DNA from: Lautropia mirabilis
GTDB lineage: Bacteria; Pseudomonadota; Gammaproteobacteria; Burkholderiales; Burkholderiaceae_B
Reading direction: 5' to 3'
Length of the DNA stretch: 64,000 bases
Assembly: GCA_945876565.1 (NCBI GenBank)
Contig: CAMCOS010000006.1
Location: forward strand, 1-64,000
Shown: positions 46,683 to 57,100 of the stretch, one piece after another
How the letters are laid out: each line of letters opens with the position of its first letter
Position numbering within the stretch: the stretch's first letter is position 1
Made by a program: the position numbers and the translations under genes
The notes under the pieces: model-generated
Database searches by the model: none
Seen by the model: the letters and a program-made list of their open reading frames with translations, nothing else
Told to the model about the DNA's origin: nothing

Positions 46683-47726
46683 TCAAGACTTTGCACTGTC
46701 TGCCGCCGAAGTGAATGCATCAGCAAAAAACGCATTCTCAGGCAAACCGCGGTCAGACACGAACTCTCGACGCGCTGACTCGACCACGATCGGTGCGCCA
46801 CAGGCATACACCTCATGACCACTCAAATCAGGCATATCATCCATGACAGCCTTGTGCACAAAACCGGTTCGCCCGCTCCAGCCGTCCTCTGTCAAAGCAT
46901 CTGAAACCACCGGGACATACTCGAACCGCGGTAACTGCTGCTCCCAACCACGGGCCAAATCGTCCATGTAGAGATCTTGCGGCCGGCGCCCACCCCAATA
47001 GAGCACAGCCGGCCGATCAATGTTTTGCTCAATCATGTGCTCGATGATGGCCTTGATCGGGGCAAAGCCCGTGCCACTGGCCAAAAACACGATCGGCTTT
47101 TCACTTTCCTCGCGCAGAAAAAAAGAGCCAAAGGGGCCTTCGAGACGCATGATTTCACGCTCTTTCATCTGCGTGGTGCCTGCACCAAACACATGATCGG
47201 TAAAGAGACCACCTGGCATATGACGCACATGCAATTCAAGCGCTGCTGCCTGATTGGGGGAATTTGCCATGGAATAGCTGCGACGACTGCCGTCTTTCAA
47301 AATCACTTCTACGTATTGACCAGCGTAGAAACGGAAGGTTTCCGAAGAGGGCAATTGCAGAGTCAGAATCGCCACATCAGGCACTGCCATGTGTATACGG
47401 GTCACCCGAGCAGGCAGCTTGCGAATTTGAATATCAGAAGCCAGACGAACTTCGCGCGACTCAATCACCATGTCAGACAAGGGATACGCTTGACACAAAA
47501 GCGTAAAGCCTTGTTCTAGCTCTTCAGCCTGAAGTACCTGAGCTGGGGCCAAACCAGCATCGAACTTGCCCTCTAACACTTTGCCCTTGCAACTTGAGCA
47601 AGCGCCAGCCCGGCAGCTGTAGGGCAGAACAATACCCGCTGCCAGGGCCGCGTCCAGAAGATTCTGATCATCGCTGGCGGTGAACTGGTGACGGGTTGGT
47701 TCAATTGTTATGCTGTAAGTTGCCAT
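46683..47726 (-). CDS. ferredoxin-FAD-NAD(P)H reductase, CDP-6-deoxy-delta-3,4-glucoseen reductase type
   Basis: A 347-residue fusion of a plant-type [2Fe-2S] ferredoxin (residues 1-90, ligands in 'CRAGACSSCKGKV' near 38 and Cys near 78) with an FAD-binding barrel ('RRSYSMANSPNQ' near 149) and an NAD(P)-binding domain ('FLASGTGFAPIKAIIEHM' near 215). Burkholderiales carry this protein widely under the name of the ascarylose enzyme AscD/RfbI, though no deoxysugar genes lie here. Its real electron acceptor is unknown; phenol-hydroxylase-type reductases share the architecture. Two tandem repeats separate it from parC. Confidence 0.85.
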   Translation of the reverse strand: MATYSITIEPTRHQFTASDDQNLLDAALAAGIVLPYSCRAGACSSCKGKVLEGKFDAGLAPAQVLQAEELEQGFTLLCQAYPLSDMVIESREVRLASDIQIRKLPARVTRIHMAVPDVAILTLQLPSSETFRFYAGQYVEVILKDGSRRSYSMANSPNQAAALELHVRHMPGGLFTDHVFGAGTTQMKEREIMRLEGPFGSFFLREESEKPIVFLASGTGFAPIKAIIEHMIEQNIDRPAVLYWGGRRPQDLYMDDLARGWEQQLPRFEYVPVVSDALTEDGWSGRTGFVHKAVMDDMPDLSGHEVYACGAPIVVESARREFVSDRGLPENAFFADAFTSAADSAKS

Positions 47727-47730
47727 GATG

Positions 47731-47766
47731 CTTAATATTTCTTAATATTTGTGGGTGTGGGTGTGG
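47731..47766. repeat. two adjoining tandem repeats between parC and the reductase gene
   Basis: 'CTTAATATTT' is duplicated exactly (47731-47750) and is followed at once by 'GTGGGT' repeated two and two-thirds times (47751-47766). The first unit sits four bases before the reductase start codon; the second ends two bases from the parC stop. Confidence 0.92.
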
Positions 47767-47767
47767 T

Positions 47768-50089
47768 CTAGCCAATGTCGGAAGTCGACGGCGAGCTTTG
47801 CAACACAGGCGACTTCAAACGGGTTTGTAGCGCCTTGCCTTTGCGAGCCCGTTTTGACAAATAGGGTTCTAGCGTATCACCCACGAGCACATCGGTGCGG
47901 GTTTGATTACGATAGCTACCAGTCATTGACAGTCCAGAAGCACCAACCATGGCCACTTGAGCCAAATAGTCCGGCTGATCAACCGCAAGCAACACGGTGC
48001 CTCGTCCACCACCTGTCAATTGTTTGACCTCGCCTAATTCAATTACGGAAAGTCGCGCCCGCGCTGACAAAAGCGCCAGATGCGTATCAGTCGGACCGAC
48101 ACGCACGGGTCGCATCAAGGTATCACCAACTTCCAGCGTGATGAATTGTTTACCGGCTTTTTGACGCGACACCAAGGCACTGGCAGGCGCTTTGAAACCC
48201 AAACCGGCGGCCGTGGTAAAGAGCCATTGGACGTCCAGACCAGACGCCATCAGGTGAGCAACTTGCGAGCCAAGCTCCAGATCAACCATCGCCGTCACTG
48301 GGCTGCCATCGCCGCGCGCGGATGGCAAGCTCGCGACTGGCACTGAATACAAGCGGCCACTACTACCCAGTACAAACAGATAGTCTGTGCTGCGGCACTC
48401 ATAGCTGCCATAGTAGCCATCACCAGCCTTAAAGCCAAACTGGGTGGCATCATGACCGTGGCCTTGGCGCACACGCACCCAACCCTTTTGCGAGGCAATG
48501 ACCGTAACCGGTTCATCGTTGACCTTAACCTCAAGCACTGCGCGCTCGGCCACTTCGATTAACGTGCGGCGAGCATCACCGTATTGCTTGGCGTCGGCCT
48601 CGATTTCCTTGACCAACAAGCGGCGCAGCACAGCGGGCTTGTCGATCAGATTGTGCAACTTGCTCTCTTGCTCACGCTTATCGGCAAGCTCTTGCTCAAT
48701 CTTGATTCCCTCTAATTTTGCCAACTGACGAAGTCGCATCTCAAGAATATCTTCAGCCTGGCGCTCGGTAAGCTTAAACCGAGCCATCAGCGCTGGCCTA
48801 GGCTCATCAGACTCACGAATGGTCTGGATCACCTCATCCACGTTTAGATAAACCAGCATTCGGCCTTCAAGCACATGGATCCGGTCTAGCACTTTGTCAA
48901 GGCGATATTGACTACGACGCAGCAAGGTCGCTGCACGAAACTCGATCCACTCAAGCAACATTTCCTTCATTGCTTTCTGTCGTGGCCTGCCATCGGTGCC
49001 TACGCACACCAAATTAGCCGAGACATTGGTCTCAAGACTGGTTTGCGCCAGCAAGGTTGTCACAAACAGGTCACGATCCACTTTGGATGTCTTGGGCTCA
49101 AATACCAAGCGAACCGCTGCATCTTTGCCCGACTCATCGCGCACCGCATCCAGCAGACCCAGCATTTGAGCCTTCGCCTGCTGCTGCTCGTTGGTCAACG
49201 ATTTCTTGCCAGTTTTAACCTTGGGGTTGGTGATGTCCTCGATTTCTTCAAGTACACGCTGGCAAGACGTGCCCGGTGGCAACTCATGCACCACAAGCTG
49301 CCACTGGCCTCGAGCCATTTCCTCAAACTGCCACCGCGCCCTGACCTTGAGTGACCCTCGGCCAGTGGCGTAAATGGCCGCAATGTCCTGAGGTGCCGTG
49401 ATGATATGACCGCCCCCGGGAAAATCGGGGCCTGGCAAGATGGTCTGCAGTTGATCATCACCGAGCTTGGGGTCATTGATCAACGCCACGCAGGCTGCTG
49501 CAATCTCATTCAGATTGTGCGGCGGCATCTCAGTGGCCATACCCACCGCAATACCAGAGGCTCCATTCAACAGGAGCATTGGCAATCGAGCAGGCAATTG
49601 CGCTGGTTCAAGCTGGCTGCCGTCGTAATTCGGCACGAAATCCACCGTGCCCTCATCTAGCTCGTCAAGCAAAATGCGTGAGATCGGTGTCAGCCGGGCT
49701 TCGGTGTAACGCATGGCAGCCGCGTTGTCACCATCACGTGAGCCAAAGTTGCCCTGACCATCAATTAGTGGATAACGCAAGGTAAACGATTGCGCCATGC
49801 GCACCAACGCATCGTAGGCCGCCTGGTCGCCGTGCGGATGAAATTTACCCAGTACATCACCCACCACCCGCGCGGATTTAACCGGGCGCGAGCCAGACTG
49901 CAAACCCATGGCCTGCATGGCAAACAAGATGCGGCGCTGCACGGGCTTTTGTCCATCGCCAAGATCAGGCAAGGCTCGGCCCTTGACCACAGACACCGCG
50001 TAATCTAGATAGGCTTGCTCAGCATACAGTCCTAGCGTGAGCGCATCGTCTTCGTTGGCAAATAAGTCGGGTTGTTGGCTGTCAATCAT
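47768..50089 (-). CDS. parC: DNA topoisomerase IV subunit A
   Basis: The DNA-cleaving subunit of the decatenase that separates daughter chromosomes. The breakage-reunion domain has the quinolone-resistance region '[18 protein letters not shown]' near residue 73-90 and the catalytic Tyr in '[15 protein letters not shown]' near 125. The C-terminal domain is shorter than that of GyrA and its GyrA-box is degenerate, as expected for ParC. Length is 773 residues. It lies 41 bp after parE, which supports ParC over GyrA. Confidence 0.95.
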   Translation of the reverse strand: MIDSQQPDLFANEDDALTLGLYAEQAYLDYAVSVVKGRALPDLGDGQKPVQRRILFAMQAMGLQSGSRPVKSARVVGDVLGKFHPHGDQAAYDALVRMAQSFTLRYPLIDGQGNFGSRDGDNAAAMRYTEARLTPISRILLDELDEGTVDFVPNYDGSQLEPAQLPARLPMLLLNGASGIAVGMATEMPPHNLNEIAAACVALINDPKLGDDQLQTILPGPDFPGGGHIITAPQDIAAIYATGRGSLKVRARWQFEEMARGQWQLVVHELPPGTSCQRVLEEIEDITNPKVKTGKKSLTNEQQQAKAQMLGLLDAVRDESGKDAAVRLVFEPKTSKVDRDLFVTTLLAQTSLETNVSANLVCVGTDGRPRQKAMKEMLLEWIEFRAATLLRRSQYRLDKVLDRIHVLEGRMLVYLNVDEVIQTIRESDEPRPALMARFKLTERQAEDILEMRLRQLAKLEGIKIEQELADKREQESKLHNLIDKPAVLRRLLVKEIEADAKQYGDARRTLIEVAERAVLEVKVNDEPVTVIASQKGWVRVRQGHGHDATQFGFKAGDGYYGSYECRSTDYLFVLGSSGRLYSVPVASLPSARGDGSPVTAMVDLELGSQVAHLMASGLDVQWLFTTAAGLGFKAPASALVSRQKAGKQFITLEVGDTLMRPVRVGPTDTHLALLSARARLSVIELGEVKQLTGGGRGTVLLAVDQPDYLAQVAMVGASGLSMTGSYRNQTRTDVLVGDTLEPYLSKRARKGKALQTRLKSPVLQSSPSTSDIG

Positions 50090-50130
50090 CTCAAACTTTT
50101 TTGGTTACATTCCAGGGTCCAATCTCAGGC

Positions 50131-52095
50131 CTAAATATCCACCTGAGCAAGATTGCCCTTATCTTCAATCCACTGGCGACGCTGGCTGGATTCGCCCTTG
50201 CCCATTAGCATGCTGAACATCTGACGGGTTTGGTCAAGGTCAAGCTCACCGTACCGCACCTGCAACAGCCGCCTCGTATCCGGGTTTAGCGTCGTTTCCC
50301 AAAGCTGCTCCGGACTCATTTCGCCCAATCCTTTGAAGCGGCCAATTGACCAGGTACCCTCGCGCACGCCTTCCTTGCGCAGCTTGTCCAAGAGCGCCTC
50401 TAGCTCGCCCTCATCCAGACAATAAAACTTGCGCATGGGTCGCTTGCCCTGAGCCGGCACATCCACACGGAACAAGGGCGGTCTGGCAATGTACAAATGA
50501 CCGGCCTCTACTAGCTTGGGAAAGTGCTTGAAAAAAAGTGTCAGCAACAGGACCTGAATGTGAGAACCATCCACATCGGCATCGGACAAGATACAAACCC
50601 GTCCGTAACGCAACTGCGACAAATCAGCGGTGTCGTTTGGCCCATGTGGATCAACACCGATGGCCACAGAAATATCGTGAATCTCATTATTTGCAAAGAG
50701 GCGATCCTTATCAACCTCCCATGCATTCAACACCTTGCCGCGCAAAGGCAATATGGCTTGAAATGACTTGTCGCGCCCCATCTTGGCCGAACCACCAGCC
50801 GAGTCACCCTCCACCAGAAACACTTCGGTTCGAGTGAGATCAGTCGATTCGCAATCGGTCAGCTTGCCTGGCAGCACCGCCACACCGGAGCCGCGTTTTT
50901 TCTCGACCTTTTGAGCCGCACGGCTGCGGGCCTGGGCCTGGCGAATCGCAAGCTCAGCGAGCTTGCGGCCATATTCAACATTAGAATTAAGCCAAAGCTC
51001 CAATGCGGTCTTCACAAAACCGCCCACCAATCGCACGGCATCGCGGCTATTTAAGCGCTCCTTGATCTGCCCCTGAAACTGGGGGTCAAGCACTTTGGCT
51101 GACAACACAAAACTTACGCGCGAGAACACATCCTCGGGTAACAACTTCGTGCCCTTTGGCAATAAGCTGTGTAACTCGGCAAACCCCTTGACCGCGCCAA
51201 ATAAACCCTCGCGCAGGCCCGACTCGTGGGTGCCGCCTGCCGGGGTGGGGATCAGGTTGACATAGGATTCCCGCGCGATAGCCCCATCCTCAGCCCAGGC
51301 CACCACCCATTGAGCACCTTCTCCCGTGGCGAAATCGTCATCGCCGTCCTGGGCAAACTGCTCGCCTGCAAACAAAGGCACCAACAACGGCGTACCATCA
51401 AGCGCATCAGACAGATAACCTTGCAGCCCGTCCTTGAAATGCCAAGTCTGCACTTCACCAGTTTTTTCGATGGAGAGTTTGACAGTCACACCAGCAAGCA
51501 ACACCGCTTTGCTGCGAAGCAAGTGCGTCAACTCACCCGCCGGCAGCGTTGCAGAATCAAAGTACTTGGCGTCCGGCCAAACAGTGACACGTGTCCCTGT
51601 GCGTTTTTTTGGAACTTCGCCCACTTGCTTCAAAGGCTTTGCGACCGACCCATTTTCGAAGGTCATTTGATGTTCGCCACCATCGCGCCAGACTGTCAGG
51701 TCTAACCTCGTGGCCAGGGCGTTAGTCACCGAAACACCCACGCCATGTAGCCCACCAGAAAATGCGTAGGCGCCTGCAGCAGCGTGCTTATCGAACTTGC
51801 CACCGGCATGTAAGCGCGTAAAGACAAGCTCGGCAACCGGAGCCTTTTCCTGGGGGTGTAAGCCAACCGGGATGCCACGGCCATCATCTTGCACGGTGAC
51901 ACTGCCATCAGCGCGCAAAGTCACCTCAATGGTTGAGCAATGTCCGGCAAGCGCCTCATCGGCAGCGTTATCAATCACCTCTTGGATAATGTGCAGCGGA
52001 TTTTCCGTCCGGGTATACATCCCCGGGCGCTGTCGCACCGGCTCAAGACCTTTCAGAACCCGAATCGATGATTCGTCGTAACTAGTTGAAGCCAA
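50131..52095 (-). CDS. parE: DNA topoisomerase IV subunit B
   Basis: The ATPase subunit of topoisomerase IV. The GHKL ATP site is seen in 'EVIDNAADEALAGHC' near residue 39 and 'GGLHGVGVSVTNAL' near 112. The TOPRIM metal site 'LVEGDSAGGSAKMGRD' is near 430 and 'SDADVDGSHIQVLLL' near 505. 654 residues fits ParE, not GyrB. The only start giving the full conserved N-terminus is a TTG at 52095 with GGGGA four bases upstream. Two sequences like DnaA boxes lie just upstream. Confidence 0.95.
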   Translation of the reverse strand: MASTSYDESSIRVLKGLEPVRQRPGMYTRTENPLHIIQEVIDNAADEALAGHCSTIEVTLRADGSVTVQDDGRGIPVGLHPQEKAPVAELVFTRLHAGGKFDKHAAAGAYAFSGGLHGVGVSVTNALATRLDLTVWRDGGEHQMTFENGSVAKPLKQVGEVPKKRTGTRVTVWPDAKYFDSATLPAGELTHLLRSKAVLLAGVTVKLSIEKTGEVQTWHFKDGLQGYLSDALDGTPLLVPLFAGEQFAQDGDDDFATGEGAQWVVAWAEDGAIARESYVNLIPTPAGGTHESGLREGLFGAVKGFAELHSLLPKGTKLLPEDVFSRVSFVLSAKVLDPQFQGQIKERLNSRDAVRLVGGFVKTALELWLNSNVEYGRKLAELAIRQAQARSRAAQKVEKKRGSGVAVLPGKLTDCESTDLTRTEVFLVEGDSAGGSAKMGRDKSFQAILPLRGKVLNAWEVDKDRLFANNEIHDISVAIGVDPHGPNDTADLSQLRYGRVCILSDADVDGSHIQVLLLTLFFKHFPKLVEAGHLYIARPPLFRVDVPAQGKRPMRKFYCLDEGELEALLDKLRKEGVREGTWSIGRFKGLGEMSPEQLWETTLNPDTRRLLQVRYGELDLDQTRQMFSMLMGKGESSQRRQWIEDKGNLAQVDI

Positions 52096-52431
52096 GTTAT
52101 CCCCAATATCTGTGGAAAAGCACCCGCATTTTAGGGAAAAAGTGTTTGTTTTGTGCGGGCAACAGTAGGACGCTCAAAACGTAAGCAATTTCCGAGGTAC
52201 ACATCCAATAGTCTGAAAAACAGTGTTATGCTCCACAGCATTAGTCTATGCTCTATAAAACAAAGCCTTGCCCTTTGTCAGACTGCAGCGCTTTTGTAGG
52301 TCACGAGTCGTTGACCGCGGGTCTATTAAAACGATACGCTTGGTGCGAGTGACAGTTGAAGGTGTCCGTTTTGAGGACGCCAATCAAATCTGAGTTGCTA
52401 CCAAATCGTTATTTCATTTGAGATCAAAATC
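52096..52431. other. parE-trxA divergent intergenic region (336 bp)
   Basis: Carries the control regions of parE (minus) and trxA (plus). Close to parE, TTATCCCCA (52097-52105) and the opposed TGTGGAAAA (52111-52119) each differ from the DnaA-box consensus TTATCCACA by one base. Toward trxA, TTGACC (52311-52316) could be a -35 with a weak TACGCT -10 (52335-52340, 18-bp spacer). ATGCTCCACAGCAT near 52228-52241 is a short hairpin. I see no gene or RNA family here. Confidence 0.5.
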
Positions 52432-52758
52432 ATGAGTGAACATATTAAGAATGTCAGCGATGACAGTTTTGCAGTCGATGTATTGCAGTCTGACAAGCCA
52501 GTGCTTGTAGACTACTGGGCTGCCTGGTGTGGCCCCTGCAAGATGATTGCCCCCATCCTTGAGGAAGTGGCCGCCGAGTTTGCTGACAAAGTAACCATTG
52601 CCAAGCTCAACGTCGACGAAAACCAGCAAACCGCTGCCAAGTTTGGTATTCGTGGCATCCCGACGCTGATGCTGTTTCAAAACGGCGAGGTCAAGGCCAC
52701 CAAAGTTGGCGCGGTCTCCAAGAGCCAATTGACAGATTTCCTCAATCAGTCAATTTAA
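52432..52758 (+). CDS. trxA: thioredoxin 1
   Basis: A 108-residue thioredoxin, complete, with the redox centre '[13 protein letters not shown]' near residues 28-40 and the cis-proline 'RGIPTLMLF' near 73. It reduces protein disulfides and serves ribonucleotide reductase and sulfur assimilation. trxA directly upstream of rho is a common proteobacterial arrangement; here they are 91 bp apart. Confidence 0.98.
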   Translation: MSEHIKNVSDDSFAVDVLQSDKPVLVDYWAAWCGPCKMIAPILEEVAAEFADKVTIAKLNVDENQQTAAKFGIRGIPTLMLFQNGEVKATKVGAVSKSQLTDFLNQSI

Positions 52759-52804
52759 GACCATTGCCTCGCGCAGGCCCGAGCCCGGGTCTGCCACCAA
52801 CCCA

Positions 52805-52849
52805 CTAAAGTTTTTTCCCTTTCACCTTCAATCCGACACACACACCTCC
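52805..52849 (+). promoter_or_regulatory. C-rich, G-poor leader of rho (possible rut site)
   Basis: The stretch before the rho ATG is pyrimidine-rich with almost no G ('CCCTTTCACCTTCAATCC', then ACACACACACCTCC). It has no Shine-Dalgarno sequence. Low G and high C is what Rho binds, and rho is known to be autoregulated in E. coli by attenuation in its leader. That this stretch is a rut site is inference. Confidence 0.45.
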
Positions 52850-54106
52850 ATGCACTTGAATGAACTAAAGGCGCTGCACGTCTCGCAGCTGCTAGAAATG
52901 GCTGCAAGCCTCGAAATAGAGAACGCCAGCCGCTTGCGCAAACAGGAATTGATGTTTGCCATCATGAAGCGTCGCGCCAAACAAGGCGAACAAATATTTG
53001 GCGACGGCGTGCTCGAAGTGTTGCCAGACGGGTTTGGTTTTTTACGATCGCCCGAGACCTCTTATCTGGCGAGCACCGATGATATTTACATCTCGCCGTC
53101 ACAGATCCGTCGCTTTAATTTACACACAGGTGACTCGATCGAAGGTGAAGTACGCACGCCCAAAGACGGCGAACGCTACTTTGCGCTGGTGAAGGTGGAA
53201 AAAGTCAATGGACTACCACCAGAGTCGATCAAGCACCGAATCATGTTCGAGAACTTGACGCCACTGCACCCCGACGACCCGATGCGCCTGGAGCGCGACA
53301 TCAAAAGTGAAGAAAACCTGACTGGTCGCATACTCGATATCTTTGCACCGATCGGCAAGGGCCAACGTGGCTTGATTGTGGCTAGCCCCAAATCCGGCAA
53401 GACGGTCATGATGCAGCATATCGCCCATGCCATCACGAGCAACTATCCTGATGCTGTCATGATCGTGATGCTCGTAGATGAGCGTCCGGAAGAAGTCACC
53501 GAGATGCAACGCACGGTGCGCGGTGAAGTGGTGGCATCCACATTCGATGAGCCAGCCACCCGACATGTGCAAGTGGCTGAAATGGTGATAGAAAAAGCCA
53601 AACGTCTGGTCGAACTCAAGAAAGACGTGGTGATCCTGCTCGACTCGATCACGCGCTTGGCACGCGCCTACAACACGGTTGTTCCATCATCAGGTAAGGT
53701 TTTAACCGGTGGCGTGGACGCCAATGCCTTGCAGCGCCCCAAGCGATTTTTTGGTGCGGCACGCAACCTAGAAGAAGGCGGTTCTCTGACCATCATCGGC
53801 ACTGCCCTGATTGAAACCGGCAGCCGCATGGACGAGGTGATTTACGAGGAATTTAAAGGCACCGGCAACTCTGAGGTGCACCTTGAGCGTCGCTTGGCAG
53901 AAAAACGCGTCTATCCGGCGATCAACCTGAACAAGTCAGGCACACGCCGTGAAGAACTGCTGATCAAAGGCGATTTACTGCCCAAGATCTGGGTTTTGCG
54001 CAAATTCATCCACGACATGGACGACGTCGAAGCCATGGAGTTCATCCTCGACAAAATGCGTTCTACCAAGAACAACAGCGAGTTCTTTGACATGATGAAG
54101 AAGTAA
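52850..54106 (+). CDS. rho: transcription termination factor Rho
   Basis: A 418-residue hexameric RNA helicase. The N-terminal RNA-binding domain has '[14 protein letters not shown]' and '[15 protein letters not shown]' near residues 61-93. Walker A '[13 protein letters not shown]' is near 178, Walker B near 265 ('[16 protein letters not shown]'), and the Q/R-loops follow. Its 3' end is 7 bp from the end of convergent yhdP. There is no ribosome-binding site before the ATG. Confidence 0.98.
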   Translation: MHLNELKALHVSQLLEMAASLEIENASRLRKQELMFAIMKRRAKQGEQIFGDGVLEVLPDGFGFLRSPETSYLASTDDIYISPSQIRRFNLHTGDSIEGEVRTPKDGERYFALVKVEKVNGLPPESIKHRIMFENLTPLHPDDPMRLERDIKSEENLTGRILDIFAPIGKGQRGLIVASPKSGKTVMMQHIAHAITSNYPDAVMIVMLVDERPEEVTEMQRTVRGEVVASTFDEPATRHVQVAEMVIEKAKRLVELKKDVVILLDSITRLARAYNTVVPSSGKVLTGGVDANALQRPKRFFGAARNLEEGGSLTIIGTALIETGSRMDEVIYEEFKGTGNSEVHLERRLAEKRVYPAINLNKSGTRREELLIKGDLLPKIWVLRKFIHDMDDVEAMEFILDKMRSTKNNSEFFDMMKK

Positions 54107-54113
54107 ATCGCAC

Positions 54114-57100
54114 CTAATTCCGGATCTCAGGCTGCCGGTTCGCCGGTTCAACCTGACTGCTTGGGCTAGGCCCTGCGACAACCTCTGGGTCGAGCCACGT
54201 CCCTGTGACATGGTAGCGCTGCGACAAAACAGCCTCGACCGGATTGCGCAACAGATATTGCCCAACCAAAGCGCTCAAACCAACAATCGGATTAATCAAA
54301 AACCCGGTGGCCAGTGCGGTGCCACTCATATCAAGATTGGGTCGCACCACGGCATTGATATCCCAAGTCTCGTTAACCATATTCGATTGCCCTGACATGG
54401 AAATCGTGGCAACTGGACTGTTAACCCTTGCATCTTGAGTATCAATCAAGCCGTTCTTGACATTAAGCGATGCCGTGATCGATGCCCAAGGAAAGCCTTG
54501 CGCAAATGACTCGCCCGGGTTGATGTTGGCATTCAGTATGCGATTAAATGATTGCAAAGAGAGCAACTCGAGCACCCGGGCACTGTGTGAATTGACATGG
54601 TCAAACACGCCTTCTGTCAGATTGACTTTGACATCGCCCGACAAACCCGAGTAATCGTACTGCCATGGGAAGCGCTGCCATTGAATGTTGGCCTTGACCG
54701 TGCCGTTGCCTTTACGCACTCGCTCGCCAAATCCCATGTACTTCGTCATCTCTCCTAGGTCCGAAATCTCCAGCTCGACGTCTAAGGTCACGCCAGGGTC
54801 TTGATCAAATCGACAACTACCGGAAGCAGAAAGGTGTCCGCCCGGATTGATGATCTGCAGATCTGAAATTCGCCACTCTTTGTTATTGGATGAATTGCGA
54901 CCAGCCAATTTGAGTTCGCCCAGTCGAGCCCCGTACAGCGTGAAGTCCTTGATGACGATATCAAGCTCTGGCAAAGTTGATAACGCCCCATTCTCTGGCA
55001 ACGCCGCAACAGCTTCCCTGGATTTTTTAACCGCTTGCGGCTCAGCACTTTCGTGAGTGCCTATCTCAAGGCGGTCAAGCCGAACATGAATACCGTCTTG
55101 AAGCTTCCCCCGATCGATTGCCCACTGCACCGAACCGATGGCCTGATCTGAGGCCAAACTCAGCACGTACTGGCGGGCGTTTTGAACAGACAAATCTGCC
55201 GTGACGTCGTCCAATCGACTTGCGCCGATCAAGAGCTGGGTGGTCTGAAATTTCGCCCCAACCAAAGCCGGAAACAAGCTGGGACCCTTAGCACTTGAAG
55301 CCTCCAGCTCGCGTGCCATCGTTTGAACCACGGACATCCAGTCATCCAGATTAACCGTTGGCAGCAGTGCTGAAACCGTTAGCCCGCTACCGGCGATTGG
55401 TTTGGCTGAGCCAAGCGCGACGTTAACGCGTTGAAAAAACGTCGAGTTTGCCGTGGTGTTGGTTGCCAAGGACGTGGCTGCCACAGCCAGGCGGTTAGCC
55501 ACCGACAAAGTCCAGTTTTCAGGCTGCGTCCCAGTCAGATTGCCTTGCCACTGCAAGCGCGTCCGAGCACTCTGGCCCGCAGACAAAGCAAACGGTGCGG
55601 GCAGCGAAATTTGCGTGCCGACCAAATTCGAGTCCATTGACACATCAAACTTGTCATCTTTGAGCGTCACCGAAAAACCGTAGACCATCTTTCCTTTGAG
55701 CCAATCAGCCAGGACCCCACTATTGGTGAACTTGGCTAGTTCAGCCCAAGATAACTCACCCTTGCCGTTAATGGTGTGCAATTTTTCATTCACACCACCA
55801 TCGATCTCAATGGCGCCGCCTAGGAGGTTAGCTGAGATGCCTTGTGACTCAAAACCCGTTTGCGTCAAGAGAGCAACACCCTGGATATTGGTCAAGGGTG
55901 GTCCGTCCTCGTAAGCCACCGAGCCCCCGTTAAACGCTAGATCACCCTTAAACGCGGTTTGCTCAACATCAGCTAACGGCACACGCAAGCGCAGTGGCAT
56001 CGTCCAATCGCCCTGTCCCTTAAAGCCCCTGACAAACTCTGGCGCAACATCACGCAATGCGGTGGTCGTAAATAAGGCCAGGTAATCATCCGCTTGCGCC
56101 TTGGTTTGTGCCGTGATGGTCAGCACAGGATCACCCTCGAGGTCAACGAGTTCAGCGGACAGCGCCGACAGGCTTATCCGCTCCCCCTTGGGTAAGGCCA
56201 GCGAACCAACTGTTATATCAACCCCAATTCGATCATTCAATAGATTCAACTTGCCATTCATATTGGCCAGTGGTGGCCATGGCAACTCACCCGCTACCGT
56301 TGCAGGCGCATAGTCTACCGCCCAGTCTTGGATACTGCCATCAATTCGGAAAGTGCCTGGACCATGACCGCTACTAAACGGGAAATCATCGGCCATTCCA
56401 TCAATCTCAAACGACGCTTGCGTGACGATCCCGGCAGTAAAACCAGTGGTCAGCCAATCGTGGGCGTCTGTGCCGATGGCATCCGGCAGATATCGATACA
56501 AACTAGGGAGCTTGAAACGCGCCAGCGTTCCTTTCAGATCCAGACGCCCGCCTTTGCCCTGTTGGTCAAACGCCCAAGAGCCACGAGCCGTGATCAATCC
56601 ATCCGGATTGGCAAATGCAAGATCCTGGACATCGAGTCGGTATTCATCTTTGGCAGGTCGGGTCAACGATAGGTCTGCACTGAGCTGATCAGCCTGAATC
56701 GGTTGCATACCTGATGCTGGTGACTGGAAGACGCTGTTTTGCAGCGTCAAGCTGCTAGCTAGAAGCTCGCGCGACTTGGAAGTGGCAACATAGTCTGGGA
56801 ACTCAATATCAGCGCCCACAATCGACAACGGCCCAGATGCCTTCCAGCGAAACTCGCCGAGCGTGAACCAATTCTCATCCAATTCGGTTGGTCTGAAGGA
56901 GAAATCACGACCAGCCAAGGTCAACGTAAAGTTAGTGAATTTGCCATCGAAAAAATCGAGCCACAGTCGGCCAGCAAAGCTGCCCTGTATCTGAGGCATG
57001 TCAATCCAGGACGGCATGGCTTGCGGATAGAGTTCGCTGATGTTGGCGTAGAGGTAACCATCTGGCTTGTCATCAAATAAACGCGACAAAGTGCTCTGAA

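Noticed and set aside
46683-47726. Deoxysugar (ascarylose) synthesis gene
   Set aside because: The conventional name suggests it, but no sugar-nucleotide genes are nearby and the domain plan is that of a general ferredoxin-type reductase.
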